From Achatina immaculata (Eukaryota; Mollusca; Gastropoda; Stylommatophora; Achatinidae): a stretch of DNA of 64,000 nt. Location of the stretch: positions 22,223,642 through 22,287,641 of the forward strand of contig CM019715.1 of NCBI GenBank assembly GCA_009760885.1. The letters run 5' to 3'. The position numbers and the translations under genes were made by a program. Positions within the stretch are counted from its first letter, which is position 1; every line of letters starts with the position of its first letter. The notes under the pieces were generated by a model. It did not search any database and was not told the origin of the DNA. It saw only the letters and a list, made by a program, of their open reading frames with translations. This document shows positions 1 through 14,000 of this stretch, one piece after another.

Positions 1-219
1 CATCAGTGCAGTAGAACTGAGAATGATACAAATGTAAGAAACTTCTCTCCAGGAGTAACAGTGATAAAAGTTGTCTCTGAGACACCACCTCTTGATAGCA
101 GACCTGGAGCCACCACAAACATCTCATACTATGCTCCTAGTGATGACCAGCTTCTGGCCCTCATTCAACAATCCAAGTACTGCTACCAGGGGGTCAGATA
201 TGACTGCCGTTCCAGCGCT
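1..219 (+). CDS. Exon 1 (partial): fibrinogen-C/CASPR-like module, first part
   Basis: Open from the window edge to the donor gct|gtgagt, ending in phase 0. It encodes a segment with the pattern [24 protein letters not shown], which resembles the part of contactin-associated (CASPR/neurexin IV) proteins where a paired-cysteine C.Q.I.Y.C motif precedes a WGG-containing segment. The true 5' boundary cannot be seen; an AG at 5-6 could be an acceptor, but the frame is open through it. Confidence 0.8.
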
Positions 220-3200
220 GTGAGTACTGCCTTTCTGCTAAATGGTGACTGCCACTGAGGTCTGTGAATCGTTGACTGTGAGCTTGTGCTGTCATGTATT
301 AAACATTTGTCAGATTTGTAAACCTGATGATCTTGCAAAAAAATTGTTACAGCAAACATACCCCCTTTTCATATCTCATTAATATTTGATGGCTGAAACT
401 GGGAACAATCACTACTATACTGCTTTCTTATTTTGTATAAACTAGGAAAAATGTAGGAACAGCTTTATTGCTTAACAGCTACAAAGTTGTGACGTTTCGG
501 TGTGAGCCTTAATCATACAAAAACATACAGGACAAAGAAATAGAGAGAGGAGGTAAAGTATAGATTCACATGAATACTATTAAAAAGGAAAAAAAAATGT
601 AAAAAAGAGTACTTAGCTGTAAATTGTAAGATGTGGCTTGTCCGGCGGTGTGTGTCAGGAATGGATTTAGTAGAACGTGGAGACTGTTTAAATAGAGACC
701 TGTGGTATGTGGTCAGTGGGTTGTAACTGGGGGTGGTGGATGGGGAACCGGGGATGAGAGGGAGAGAGAGTGATACAATGTTGACCTAGCCAGGAGAAGT
801 TGAAACAGATGATTGGAGAAGAGGGGTTGCAAAGTGATGCTGTGAGGAGGTTTGAAAAGTAAGAAGGGGTGGAGCTTAGTGGAGAGGTACTATAATGATT
901 GAAGAGAATGTTAAGAGTAGCTAAACAGTGAGTTTAACCCATGTGGCTTCAGCGTCCCATAATTTTGAGTGCAGCAGTTCTCAAGCACCAGGCGGCTTGT
1001 GTCATCTGCGTGACATTGTTTGATGGCTGTTACCAGAAAATCAGATTTGACTCTGTGGTTGGGGCCATTGAAATGATTTAGGACTGGTTTCGAAGCATGC
1101 TGGGTGATGTCGTACAGATGTTTTTGCATGTGGTCCCCTAATCTGAGACCAGTCTCCTGCATCTTTTGCAAATGATGACATATATCACATTACAGGACTT
1201 GCATGTGAATCCCTCATGAAGAATGAGGATAGTTTTGGGAAAGGTGATCGTTTTCGTTTCCCAGACTACCGGACAGATAACGCAACGAGGACAGTTACAT
1301 TTTCTGGTGCCAACATATGTAAAGCTCTGCTTCAAGTGGCTGTGGGTGAGGATGTCCTTAAGGTTTGGCTCACGTTTGTATGCCAGTAGGGGTGGATCAG
1401 AGAAAATGTCATGAGTGTCAGGGTCGAGTTGGATTAGCTTTATTATTTTGTCCACTATCAAACCCTCCTGCACTTCAGAGGTTCAAGAACCTGCGTCCTT
1501 CCGACTCTACCGATGAACATAGCTGTTTAAAATATTTCATATACAACCAGAAACAGAAGCACAGCCTCATAAACATTTTAAACATACAAATAAAAAATCA
1601 GAAATATACAAAAAAAAAAAAAGAAAAAGCTTAAAAATTAGCCATGACTAAGTATGCTTAAAACACAGAAAACAGTGAAGAAAAAGAAGTACATCTACAA
1701 ACAGAAAACAGTGAAGAAAAAGAAGTACATCTACAAACAGAAAACATAGTTCTTATCCTCCACACAATCTTAGCAACAACTGCAGTTACTTATGCATATA
1801 AACTTGTGAACAGAACAAAAGGTATACATTGCTAAATATTTTGTATTGTTCATTCATGAGATTTTTAAAAAATTACTTTGTTTATAACTTTTTCTTATCA
1901 TCTACATCTTTTCAATCAAGGAGCATACCAGCTGAGTGTTGGCTCTGCAGACAAACAGGTCTTTGTTTATAACTTTTTCTTATCATCCAAATAGCTTTTC
2001 AGTCAAGGATCATATTGGTTGAGTGCCGGCTCCACAAACAAACTGGTCTTCTGGGGTGGAGGTCAACCAACCAATGGTGGGATTGGGGGTGTGTGTGCTT
2101 GTGGACAGGAGCAAAACTGCGGAGGTCTTGACTCAGCCGAGGGCCAAAGAACAAGGTCAGAAATATTAAATCTCAGACTTGTATGCATGTAGACCGTTCT
2201 CACTTGCATTAGCATTATAAGAATGCTGAATTCAGAAACAGACTAACAATTTATCTTTCCAAACACCCCAACAATTGTGTAATAATATAAATGCCCTAAT
2301 CATTAGAGGAAGTAGCCACTCTCCTTAAAGATAAGTGTTTCAATCCTTTTAAAGAAGGAAGAGAGATAGCTGGACAAACCTAGGGCATGATTCCTGGAGG
2401 TCTGCGAGTTGTTAGAAGTCTTTCCTCTCACCTGTTCCTGGATCAGAACTACCACCTCTTGGGAAACATTGAATCTTACAGTAGACACATGTTAGTTAAA
2501 AATCTGATATTCTACTTGTAAAACGATCATGTTATGCTTCTCTGTTGACACTTTTTTGTCTTTAGTAGCCAGTTTTTAAAGCAGTTAAATGTTAACTTTT
2601 TTTACTGGAACCTGCTAGGCATCATTTTACAGAACAGCCTTTCTCATGACTGATTCTACAAGTGATCACATTAATTACCAGTAGATTAAAATCTCTGAAA
2701 CTTTTGGAGATTGTTGGTTACTGTAACCGGTTTATATTATGAAATACCTACTACAAAGCAACCAGTGAATTTGACTGGGGGAATAATTGGCCTAATTGAG
2801 TGATGATGCTCACTTTACATGGAGAAGAATCATTCAGATTGACTTTGGCTCAGCATGTGAACATTTTGAAAAGAAAACTGTTGAACCTTGTCGCAAATAT
2901 ATAGCAAAAAAATTCACATGAACATTTACTTTCTGGTGGTGTTTGTAAAGTGTGTTTACTTTTACATTAGCAATGTTGTATTGGTGGGATTTTTTCTGGT
3001 ACACGTCAGAAAGGCCCTTGGGTTCACCCAGCCTCTAAAAATAGATACCAGAGAAATCTGGGAAGGTAAAGCCGCCAGGCATGATACTGACCACATCACA
3101 CTTTCATGTGCTGAAGGTCATGGAAAATATAGGCCTAACAACATATTCCCCAATATGCCTTAATGGCATGGAAATGGAAATTTTACCTTTTTAAAATGTT

Positions 3201-6200
3201 GTACTGATATTTCAGAAAGTACTTTATGCAAAGTGAAAAGACAGGTATAATTGTACCACCTTTAAAAATCCTAGCATGATCAGTGGATTCTACCAATGTT
3301 AGATTTGCAGAACTGAACACAGTAACTACAGGCAATGGTTGTATTCCAAAATCAAGTTTCTTTGTCACTTCCATGACTTTAAGATGGTGTGATAGAATGA
3401 GTGAAAAACTCATGTTAAAGTGTTGCTGCATCCTCCAATTGCATGTAAAACTAACCATCATTAAAAAAAAAGAACATTATAAAATTCATTTTATGATAAT
3501 GATGCTTCATTCTAGATAGTTCTTCTGATGAAATTAAAATACTGAAAACCAACAAACAACTTTTTCCACATGTTTGCTCAATGTGATCAGGCTATATAAG
3601 CATGAATTTGGTGAGAAAGATGTCATGAAACTGAGCTTATAAGAAAATTGAAAAAAGAAAGAAAATTCTATAGAAAATAGAACATTTACGGCAATCTTTC
3701 ATATGGTGCCACGTTTCTTTTCAATTTTACCAGACCATGTAACTGTGAAGTTGGAGACAACGCTACCAGAGCAGATGCTGGAATCATCAGCATCAAAGAC
3801 TATCTTCCTATAACAAGATTTATTACCGGAAAAGAGATCAAATATGACAGCCTAACCATTGGAGATCTATACTGCTCACAAGTACCTTTAAGTAAGTTAA
3901 CTTTGCTAGCTAAGTTTTATTATAGCTGCTTGTATAGAAATCTATGTGACCATGTCTGCTGTTAGTTGCTGCTTCAGTTGATGAGATTCTGCAATTATTG
4001 AAAAGGAAACTGATGGTGAAGAAGTTGCTTTGTTGGCTTAATGAGAAAACAATACTCAAGAGAGATTAATTTAAACAATTTTGCTGGCTAGTAGAATTTG
4101 AGGTTTCCAGAACCAAGAGATGACTGGCAAAATTAATGATCACACTCTTCAGTGGATATTCAAACAGAAATCGGAGCATGCATGGGTGTGCCCTGAGTGT
4201 GATGATTCCAGTTTCTAGATTCAAGAGAGTTTAACAGGATGAGGGTGAGCTAAGGTAGGACTGTCAGTCAGTCAGTCATTTGCATGTCCCTTGTAGAACT
4301 TTGCCTCCTTAACAGCTCTCCTGTAGGCCTTTCGGTTGTAAACAAGATACCCTGCTGCTGATGCATCCATATGCAGATTATCAATGATGTCCATATTGCT
4401 ATTAGGGTTTTTTGGTATGTTTACAGAAGGTAGTTTGCCATTGCATTCCTTCCAGGCACAGTATAATACATTGCTGTAAGAGACAGTCACCTCTAGGCAG
4501 TGCTTGATCCCATTTCACTCCCTTGTTCCTACCCAGTATACATCTGCTTCCACAAGTCAGTTGTGTAAGGCAGCACCAACCCTGGGGGCGGGGGGGGGGG
4601 GGGGTAGCTTAAACTACACAATAAAAATAATCCATTTGACTGGTTTTTGTCAAGTTAGACATGTTCCAAATATAGTGTATACAACTGTCAAACAATACAA
4701 AACAAACAGCTTCCAGTGCATGTCTCACCATACTGTACACAGAGCTTCCATCAGTATAAACAAGGTTCAGGTTGACATAACAGCAAAAATAAGAGTTAGC
4801 ATAGCCTGGTATCAGGATTAGGGTGCACCAGATTCAGAAATATATAAGTGGCCAGAACCACAAGGAAAGTAATTGGAAAAAAAATCCCCCAAACTTCTGT
4901 CAAAATATAAATATAACAGACATCTTTACACTGATTAAAAAGAGAAAAATCTTTTGACAAGAACAAGCCACATGTTCTGTGATTTTAATGCAATTTGTAC
5001 ACTAGAATTTCAGGTTTTGTTTGGTGCATGACCTCCCTTTACAAAAGCAGACTGGAGTCCCTGGCAACAGATGAAGTTCATGAGAAAAAGCATCAAGTTT
5101 GATCAGTTCTAGAGTGCAGTGGATCTTTTTAATTCTTCTTTAGATTTAAGAAACAAACTTCTTAGTGAGCTCCATCACCATTTGAACAAGTCCAGGGCTG
5201 AAATAACAGTGTATTTTTGGAAGGTAGAGAAGAAGTAGCATGGTCTTGGACAACTAAGGCACCACAACCATAAAATCTTTACCACATCTTTAACTCGGTC
5301 ATCTACAGTCTTGTGGACTTCTTGTGGTACAGTTCAATGTAAGTTCTTTGTTGACAGATTATTGACTGTTGTCAAGTTTTGTTTTTCCTTTCAATGGATG
5401 GATTAGATGTTGCTATAAACAAGTTAATCTGCCTTCTCTCTCTCTCTCTCTCTCTGTTGTGCTTGCAACATAGCAAACAGAAAGAACAATAAACTAAAAT
5501 AATGTATTTCAGAGTTTAATGAGTGTGAACTTGGCTACTATGATTGCCACCCCATTGCCACTTGTGTAGACCAAGATGTGGGCTACAGGTGTGTTTGTCC
5601 TCCAGGCTGGAACGGCAAAGGTGTAGTGGTCAACAACTTGCAGGCAAGGGCAAATGGACGTGAGTGTATTGGTAAGTGTTGAATCTGGGTGTGACATTGT
5701 TTGTCCAACATGTTGAAGAAGTGAGGGACCTGTGTTCAGGGAAGCACTGAGACTGTAAAAAACTGTATTGAATTCATATTATTTCCTGGCCCAAATAAGT
5801 ATCTTATTTCTCTAATAAGATTATCTTTGTTGCATCCTATATTGATATGGTTTCCTGGCCCAGATTACTGTCTCAATGTCACTAATAAGATTACCTTTGC
5901 TGCATCCAGTCTCATGTGCTGGAGTGAAGACACTGTCCAATTTGCTAGTGTCAGGGATGGTGAACTATATCTGACCAAGACCCTGTCCTAACTCTGTTCT
6001 ACCCCCATTAGCAAGCCTAGTCTGGCTAGCAGGGCAGAGATCACCATACTCTCCATGGTGGTGGAGTCTGCTAAAGAAGTACTGCACACTCCCTGCTTTT
6101 TTTTAGCTCCATCCAGTGACTGAAAAAAATAACAACCATAACCCGCTCCCACGCCAACACAATGTTGTATCTCAACACCTTCACAAGATCAACAGCAAAG

Positions 6201-8003
6201 AGCACCAGGAACTCACAGTTCCAGGGAGACAGAAGACTAGAAAAGACATGACATCTCTTACGCTATGACCCCATATCTCATATAACTGTCTAATTTCTCA
6301 AATAAAGGTATCTTTGCTGTATCCTCTCTCTTATGCTGTTCATCCATATCTTGATAAATGTCTCATTTCTCTAACGAAATAGTGTTTTCTGTATTTTGGA
6401 AGTCTCTCTCTCTCTCTCTCTCTCTCTCACTGAAACTTAAGTGCCCAAGGCACATGAGGCTTCTGAAAGGGTTTTCCACAAAGGCCTGTCCTTTGCCTTT
6501 TTTTCTGATCTTGCCCAAGTGAGCCCTCTATTGCTCAACTTAACTTTCTACTGTTATTCTCCATGTCTCCTTTGGTCTACCCTTACTTCTGTGCCCATGA
6601 TTTTGGATGCAGTAATATATTATTTAAGACATGATAATGTTCTTTATTAATTTATAACTTTGAATTACATTGGGTATACAAAAGGAAACCAACAAAAATG
6701 TGTTAAAAAAATTTTTTTAAAAGGAATTATTTTACATTTCCTTGTCTGCACTCATTGTCAGGGTGAAAGCTAGTTTGCCTTCATCCCCAGATGACGATGA
6801 ATGTGTTGCCTCCAGACCCTGCCCGTACAGTGCCACCTGTACTAACACACCTGGTGACTTCTACTGTACCTGTAAACCTGGCTACACTCAGACTGGAAAG
6901 ACATCATGCCAAGGTAGTTTTAGCTGCATCTTTACAGTCTTCTTCATCTTCATCATCACACTTCCACTCAGCTATACTAACCTGCCACTGTTACTGAGAT
7001 ATAAAGTCAGATTTCAGAACTACAGTTTTGTCAGTATTTCTTTAAAACCATAATCCAAATCAGGCATTCCTCATGGAGTGTCAGTGGATTTGATATAGCA
7101 AAAAAATAGGTTGCTCATGAACTCCAGAAGAAGCCCCTAACACTATCACCAAAATGGACAAAATGAATGACACCTGAAAGAGAGAGAAAGAGCTGCCATT
7201 GAAAGATAATCTGGTGAGGAACTGTAGAAGTCAACACATCAGGGGCACCATGCAGATACTGTCTGCAGACAGTGAGAGCTAAAGAGAGCATGTTGCTGCC
7301 TAGTTAGAAGCCATATGGCATTTTGAACTGTTTGAGCTTGCTGCGTTGATAATAAAGTTACATAGGACAAAAAAGTTTGAATTTTACATTCGCAAAAAAA
7401 AAAAAGGTTAAAAATTGGCTCACCATTTTGTAATTAAATTTATGTAACTAATTCATGATTTCCCCTGTGTGGTACCCGAGATCTGGGCACATGCCTGGGA
7501 AGCAAAGAATAGGACCACTGTACCCTACCACGCATGACTGTAAAAGGCAACTAAGGAGGGTTCGGCATAGGGCCAGCAACCCTATCTGGTAAAAAAAAAC
7601 CCATCAGACTGCTACAGAAACAGAAGCAAGGGAAATAACAAATGCAGGTGGAAGGAGAAATGCTTATCAGGAAACTGAGCCCATGAAGGTTGTGGATGAA
7701 AGCCAGCCACTGGAAGTCCCCAGCCCGACTGCAGAACTCCTGGAACCTAAACACAAGATGCAAATAGGCAGCTGGAATGTAAGAACACTTAACCAGACTG
7801 GAAAACTAGCACAAACTATCAAGGAAATGCACAGATACAAACTAGACATACTAGGAATACAAGAAGCAAGATGGACTGCACAAGGCAGAAAGAAATTAAC
7901 AACACAGCACACAGAAGATACAATAATATGGTCAGGTAAAGAAGATCATCATGAAGGAGGAGTAGCATTGATTATAACAAAAGAAGCATCAAGAGCGCTG
8001 CTG

Positions 8004-8044
<41 letters not shown>

Positions 8045-11000
8045 CCTTAAGTGCCCAGGGCACATGGGGCTTCCGCAAGGGTTTTCCACAAATGCCTGTC
8101 CTTCGCCTTTTTTTCTGCTCTTGCCCAGGTGAGCCCTCTATTGCTCAACATCCTTTCTGTTGTTCTTCTCCATGTCTCTTTTGGTCTACCCTTACTTCTG
8201 TTCCCCTGTGGTGTCCATCTTAGTGCTATTTTTGGTAGTGAGTTGTCAGTCATTCGGAGCACATGTCCCAACCATCGCCAGCGTCTTTCCTCAATAATTG
8301 TTGTCAGTGGTTTCATCTGCATTTCTGCTAATAAGATGTTATTTCTTATGGTGTTTGGCCAAAATATTTTTCTAATTCTTCGTAAACATTTAATCTGGAA
8401 AGAATTCAACTTGTTTTCTATGGTTTTGGTGATTTTCCAGCATTCACTTCCATAGAGTAGTACACTTAGAACATTACTCTTAAATATCCTGATTTTCATA
8501 TTTATGCTTAGTTTTTTTTATTTCCATATAGTCTGCAGCATTGCAAAAGCCTGGTTTGCTCTAGTAAGTCTGCTGTTGATGTCCTCTGTGCTGTCTCCAT
8601 TTTCTACTACTCTGCTGCCAAGGTATACAAATTCGTTGACCTCCTCCACTAACTTGTTATCTACTCTGAGTACATTTCTGTTGTTTACATTTTGCTTCAT
8701 TAACTTTGTCTTTCCTATGTTGATCTTTAGTCCTATGTTGTCTGCATTCTGAGTTAGCTTGTTTATTTTATCTTGCATATCTTTGTGACTGCTTGATAAT
8801 AGACAAATATCGTCCGCAAAGTCAAGGTCCTCCAGCACTGTGTCAAGGGTCCATTGTAATCCTCTGCGTTTGTCTGATGTTGCCTCCTTCATTAACCAGT
8901 CTACTGCCAAGATAAATAATGTTGGTGATAGTACACATCCCTGTTTCACTCCTGTTTGTACCCTAAAGCTGCTGGAGGTATGTTCTCCACAGATAACTTT
9001 GCACTGAAAACCCTCGTATAGGGCTTTGATTACATTAACTATTTTATGGGGGAGGCCATGCCATCTTAGCTGCTGAAATGGACTCCTATAAATGAGAAAT
9101 TATTATATGCACGCTTCAACTCAAGATTCACGAAGCTGTCTATTATAGTTTGTTATGCACCAACAGAAGCAGCTGAAGAGGAATTAAAAGAAGATTTTTA
9201 CAACAGCCTCCAAGCCACAGTAGAAACAATACCCAAGCATGATATGCTACTCATCTTGGGCGACTTCAATGCAAAAGTAGGTGAGGGAAATGAAGATAGA
9301 AGAAGAATCATGGGAAGAGAAAGAGTTGGAGAAATAAATGAAAATGGAGAAAGACTGCAGTTTTTGTGAAGAAAACATGATGACCATCGGAGGGACAATT
9401 TTCCAACATAAAAACATCCATAAAGTGACTTGGAGCTCCCCAGATAAAACCACAGAAAACCAAATCAATCACATACTAATAAATAACAAGTGGAAACGGT
9501 CACTACAAGATGTGAGAGCAAGGAAAAGGAGCAGATGTAGGAAGTGATCACAACCTTCTGGTAGCAAAAATAAAACTAAAATTAAGGTAAGCCAAAATCA
9601 GAGAACACAGAAAGGCACGTTTTGATACAGCAAAACTGAAAAACCTGAAACGAGGAATGAATTCTCAATAGTACTTAAGAACCACTTCAGTGTCCTACAA
9701 GACGAAGCAGAAATGTCCATACTAGAGTTCAATGAAACAGCAAAAGAGGTGCTAGGATATCAGAAATGGAGAAAAGAGGAATGGATAAGCAAGACCACAT
9801 GGGAAAAGATAGAGCAAAGAAAGGAAATGAAGAAAAAATTACAGAGCTCCAAATCACAAAGGCTAAAAGAACAAGTTTTAAGTAATTATACACAAAATAC
9901 AAAGAAGTAAAGGAATCGTGCCGTCAAGACAAACGTCAGTACTATGACAACTTAGCAGAAGCAGCTGAGAAAGCAGCACATGCAAATGACATGAAAACCA
10001 TATACAAAATCACAAAGCAGATGACAGGTAACTTCGGCACAAGATGTGAGAGTGTAATAAGGACTCATAAGGGACAACTGATCAGTGGAGAAATAGAAAA
10101 AATTGAAAGATGGAGGGAACACTTTAACACCCTACTAAACAGAATGCAAACAGCGCAAACAATAGACATCTCTCTCTCTCTCTCTCTGAACCTTAAGTGC
10201 CCAGAGCACATGGGGCTTCTGTAAGGGTTTTCCACAAATGCCTGTCCTTTGCATTTTTTTTCTGCTCTTGCATACCTGAAGTAAAAACAGAACTAAACAT
10301 CAATACAGGACCAATAACAATAAGTGAAGTAAAGGAGGCAGTAAAGAAGTTAAATTAGGGCACCAGGTGGCGAGGATTCGTCCTCCTGGACAAAAGCTCC
10401 ATCCTGGTCACAACTAGGAAGGGTAGGGGCCACGACCGCAAAATGCTGAAGTCGGAGACACTGGACCAGGGAAGTCTAGATAGGCAACCACCTCTCATCC
10501 GGCGGGGATGTTTGCGTATCCCAATCAAGCTGAGGTTTTCCGGTGAGAAAGTCCAACTCTGGACTGGATGGGCAACCACCTCTCACCCGGCGGTGATACA
10601 CGGGCATCTCAAAACACGATGAGGTTTTCCAGTGAGTAGGTCCAACTCTGGCCTGGATGGGCTACTGCCTCTCACCCAGAGGGGATGCACTGATATCCTA
10701 AACACGTCGAGGTCTTCCGGTGAGAAAGTCCAACCCTAGACTAAACTGGTGCAATGAAAACCACAGTGTCACACAATCCCGCTTCTGAGACCCACCAAGA
10801 ATACAGGCTAAAGCCCTGTGATACTCTGAACCCCTTGTGGTCCTCACGTGGATCTCGTGTGGTCCTTTTGGGGACCACACAGGAGACCATGGGACCTAAC
10901 GAGGACCACAGGCGTAAATTCAGTAGGATCACAGTGCGGTTTTGGTGGTAGAAGCGAACGAAGAAGAAGAAGAAGAAGGGCACCAGGTGAAGATGAAGTG

Positions 11001-14000
11001 ACTGTGAAGATGTTGAAAGCAGAAGAAACAGAAACACCAAAACAACTCTGCCAGATACTAAAACAAATTTGGGACCTAGAAAAAGCTCCAGAGTGGAAAA
11101 CTGGCCTTATAGTAAAACTACCAAAGAAGGGTGACCTCAGAGATTGCGGAAACTGGAGAGGCATTACCCTCCTGCCATTCACCAGTAAAGTATTTTGCAG
11201 AATAATCATCAACAGAATTATACCAGCACTTGAGGGAAATTCTACTCTTTTCCTTAGCTCTTAGATCATCATTATCATCATGTGCCTTCTCCAGAACAAA
11301 GATTAGCATTAATGAATCTCCAGTTTCCTTGCCTTTATGGTGCCTTCACCCGGGCTCTGTCCTATTCATTCTCATATGTTATCTTCCCATCTACATCTCT
11401 GTCTACCTCTTGCTCTTTTTCCTTCTAGGGTGGTCTTTAGGTATGTTGTTATGCCTTTTGATATGGTCAAAGTGTTTTGTTTACTTGATATAATACTTCT
11501 TTGAGAAGTTCACATTGCACTTGGAGCTGTTCTTAAATTTGTGCATTTATTCTTTTCATTCTCCATGTTGTATGACCTAGTTTTCTGTAGAATCACATTC
11601 TGCTGCATTAATTTTTCTCTCCAAGTTTTTGCTCCATACACTGGAACATAGTAGATATAGTATTTAACAAATCTCAGTTTTGTTTTTAGGGACAGATTCC
11701 TGGATAATAGTACTGTCTTCATGGTGTTGAATATATGTTTTATGCTATTAGGTAGGGATTTTTAACCAGTGGTAGTCATACGCCATGGAGGTATGGGAAT
11801 AAACAAATGGGGCTCGATTTCTGAGCACACCTGAAAAAAAATTGTTAGATTAGAATTTTCTGTCAATTTTTTTGTTCCTAGATATCCATTGTAAAGTAAA
11901 ATCAATCCATCAGCAGATTTCAAAGTAATACTGGCACCTAAAAAGACTGTTGATGATGATTTCTGATTCATGTAATTAATATATTTCACAATTTTTACTT
12001 AAATCCATTTTTATTTATGTCAGATTTACATCTTTTTTTCATTCATCATTAAACTTGAAATTTAGTTTTCATTAGCTATCTGCCCTGTTACCACTTCTGT
12101 TCCCACATTTTGCTGATGATTGCACAGTCCACACCAGTGACTACAACTGTATTAACCTTGAATCATCTCTTCAGGTCGAGTTAAACAATCTAATTAGATG
12201 GAGCAACAACAATGGCATGATTATAAATACTGATAAAACAAAACCAATGCTCATAACAACAAGACAGAAACTACAAAACATGACAAAAACAACATTTCAG
12301 CTCTGTACTGAAACATCATAGATAGAAAACATTAGTGAGTACAAAACACTAGGTCTTATTACTGACCAAACATCTGACCTGGAACTCTCATGTGCAAGGT
12401 CTAACAAAACTCATCGTGCAAAAAGTATACCAGTTACCCAAAATCAAGCACTTCATTGATCAAGACTCAAGGAAGATATACTACATATCAGATATACAAA
12501 CACATTTAGACTATTGCTCAACATTCTGGGATGGTTTCTCAGTGTCAAATATAAAGAGGCTATACTCACTTCAAAAGCGAGCAGTAAAGCTTATTAGTGA
12601 TAAAGATCAAGCACAAACAACTAACCATCACAAACATATCAAAATACTACCTCTTAAGAACAGGTTCCTCTTCAACAAAGCCAAGTTAGTACATCAAATT
12701 CTTTCACGGCATGCTCCACCTTATCTATGGAACCTGTTTAAATTTAGCCCAAAGTGCAGCCAATGTTTGAACAAATTAAGTCTTCAAAACCTAGACTTGA
12801 CCTTTACAAGAAAAGCTTTAGTTATTCTGCTGCTCATCTTTAGAATACCCTCCCATCCTGTATAAAAAATACAAACTATACCCCTTCCTACAACTACAAA
12901 CTACTCCAATGTCTATTTGATGTCGATTACATGCCTCCATGAATCGTAAAACTTAAAAAAGTTATTTTAGGCCGCTCTTACAGACACTGAACTCATTAAT
13001 CTGAATAGTAATGAAATTTTTGTTTGGTAGATAGTCATTTATATGTGTATGTAGGCAGTCATTTATATGTGTATGTAGGCAGTCATTTATATGTGTATGT
13101 AGGCAGTCATTTATATGCATATATAGTTACTTTATTGTTAATTATGTTTGTTATATGAGCAGCATATTTGTAGAATGTTTGGAACAGAGTGAAAGTTGTA
13201 TGATAAAGGGCAGAGTGTCAGACACGCCTGTGTGCCCAATTCTTAACCCTTTAGAAATAAAGGTCAATCAATCAATCAATCTGTCTTGAATGCTTGAACT
13301 GGGAAACTATTTTCTTGTTAGATCTAAATGGATAATTCTAAATTTTACATACAAGGTTTCAGTTTTTTGGACCATCCCACAGCTTATGAACTGTCTTAAG
13401 ATGTTCTTTTTATTATACAGCCCAGTATTTTGCAAGATTTTATATTTTCTTATTTCAGATATAAATGAATGTGCCAATTCTACCCTGAATAACTGTGACC
13501 CCAATGCCCGTTGCGAAAACTTGGATGGCTCTTACAGGTGTATCTGTAACCGTGGATACCGAGGAGATGGTCGTTCTTGCCTGCGTGAGTACCTACTAAC
13601 ATTAATTACAGAAAACAACTGTGAGTAAGGAAAGACATAACAATTATCCATGTCCTTTTAAGAGTTAGTAGTTGTAATTGTAGCAACAGTACTTGCTGTG
13701 ATTGTTGAAGTATGAATAGTAGTATTTTTATAAATGGATGAGTAAACATCGTTTGTGATTGTAAGATTGGGTATATGAGACCTTTATAACTATTGTAAGG
13801 GAAAGTGGGTAAAAGCAGATATAAGTAGTGTGAATAAATGTGACTGTAAGAATAGAAGTAGCATGAATAGATATGACTGTAGAAGCCAAAAGTAGCATGA
13901 ATAGCTGTGATTATGCGAGTGAAAGTACCATAAATAAATGTCAATGTAGAAACAAAAGTAGAATGAAAATCTTTGATTGTGGAAGTGAAAATAGCATGAA

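Larger units (their letters stand above)
7465..11240 (+). mobile_element. LINE-B-type plus-strand element, interrupted by three later insertions
   Basis: Decayed APE-type non-LTR element in four pieces: 7465-8008, 9069-10169, 10271-10369 and 10978-11240. It encodes an endonuclease start ([29 protein letters not shown]), then [15 protein letters not shown], a linker and the RT entry [18 protein letters not shown]. Several frameshifts and stops are present. It is interrupted by a LINE-B copy at 8009-9068, a second at 10170-10270 and retroposon G at 10370-10977. The clade is RTE-like by motif style, and it is probably the same family as its minus-strand interrupters. Confidence 0.8.

Noticed and set aside
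36..73. GTG at 61 as a translation start for exon 1
   Set aside because: The frame is open to the window edge, and this is an internal exon segment of a larger gene.
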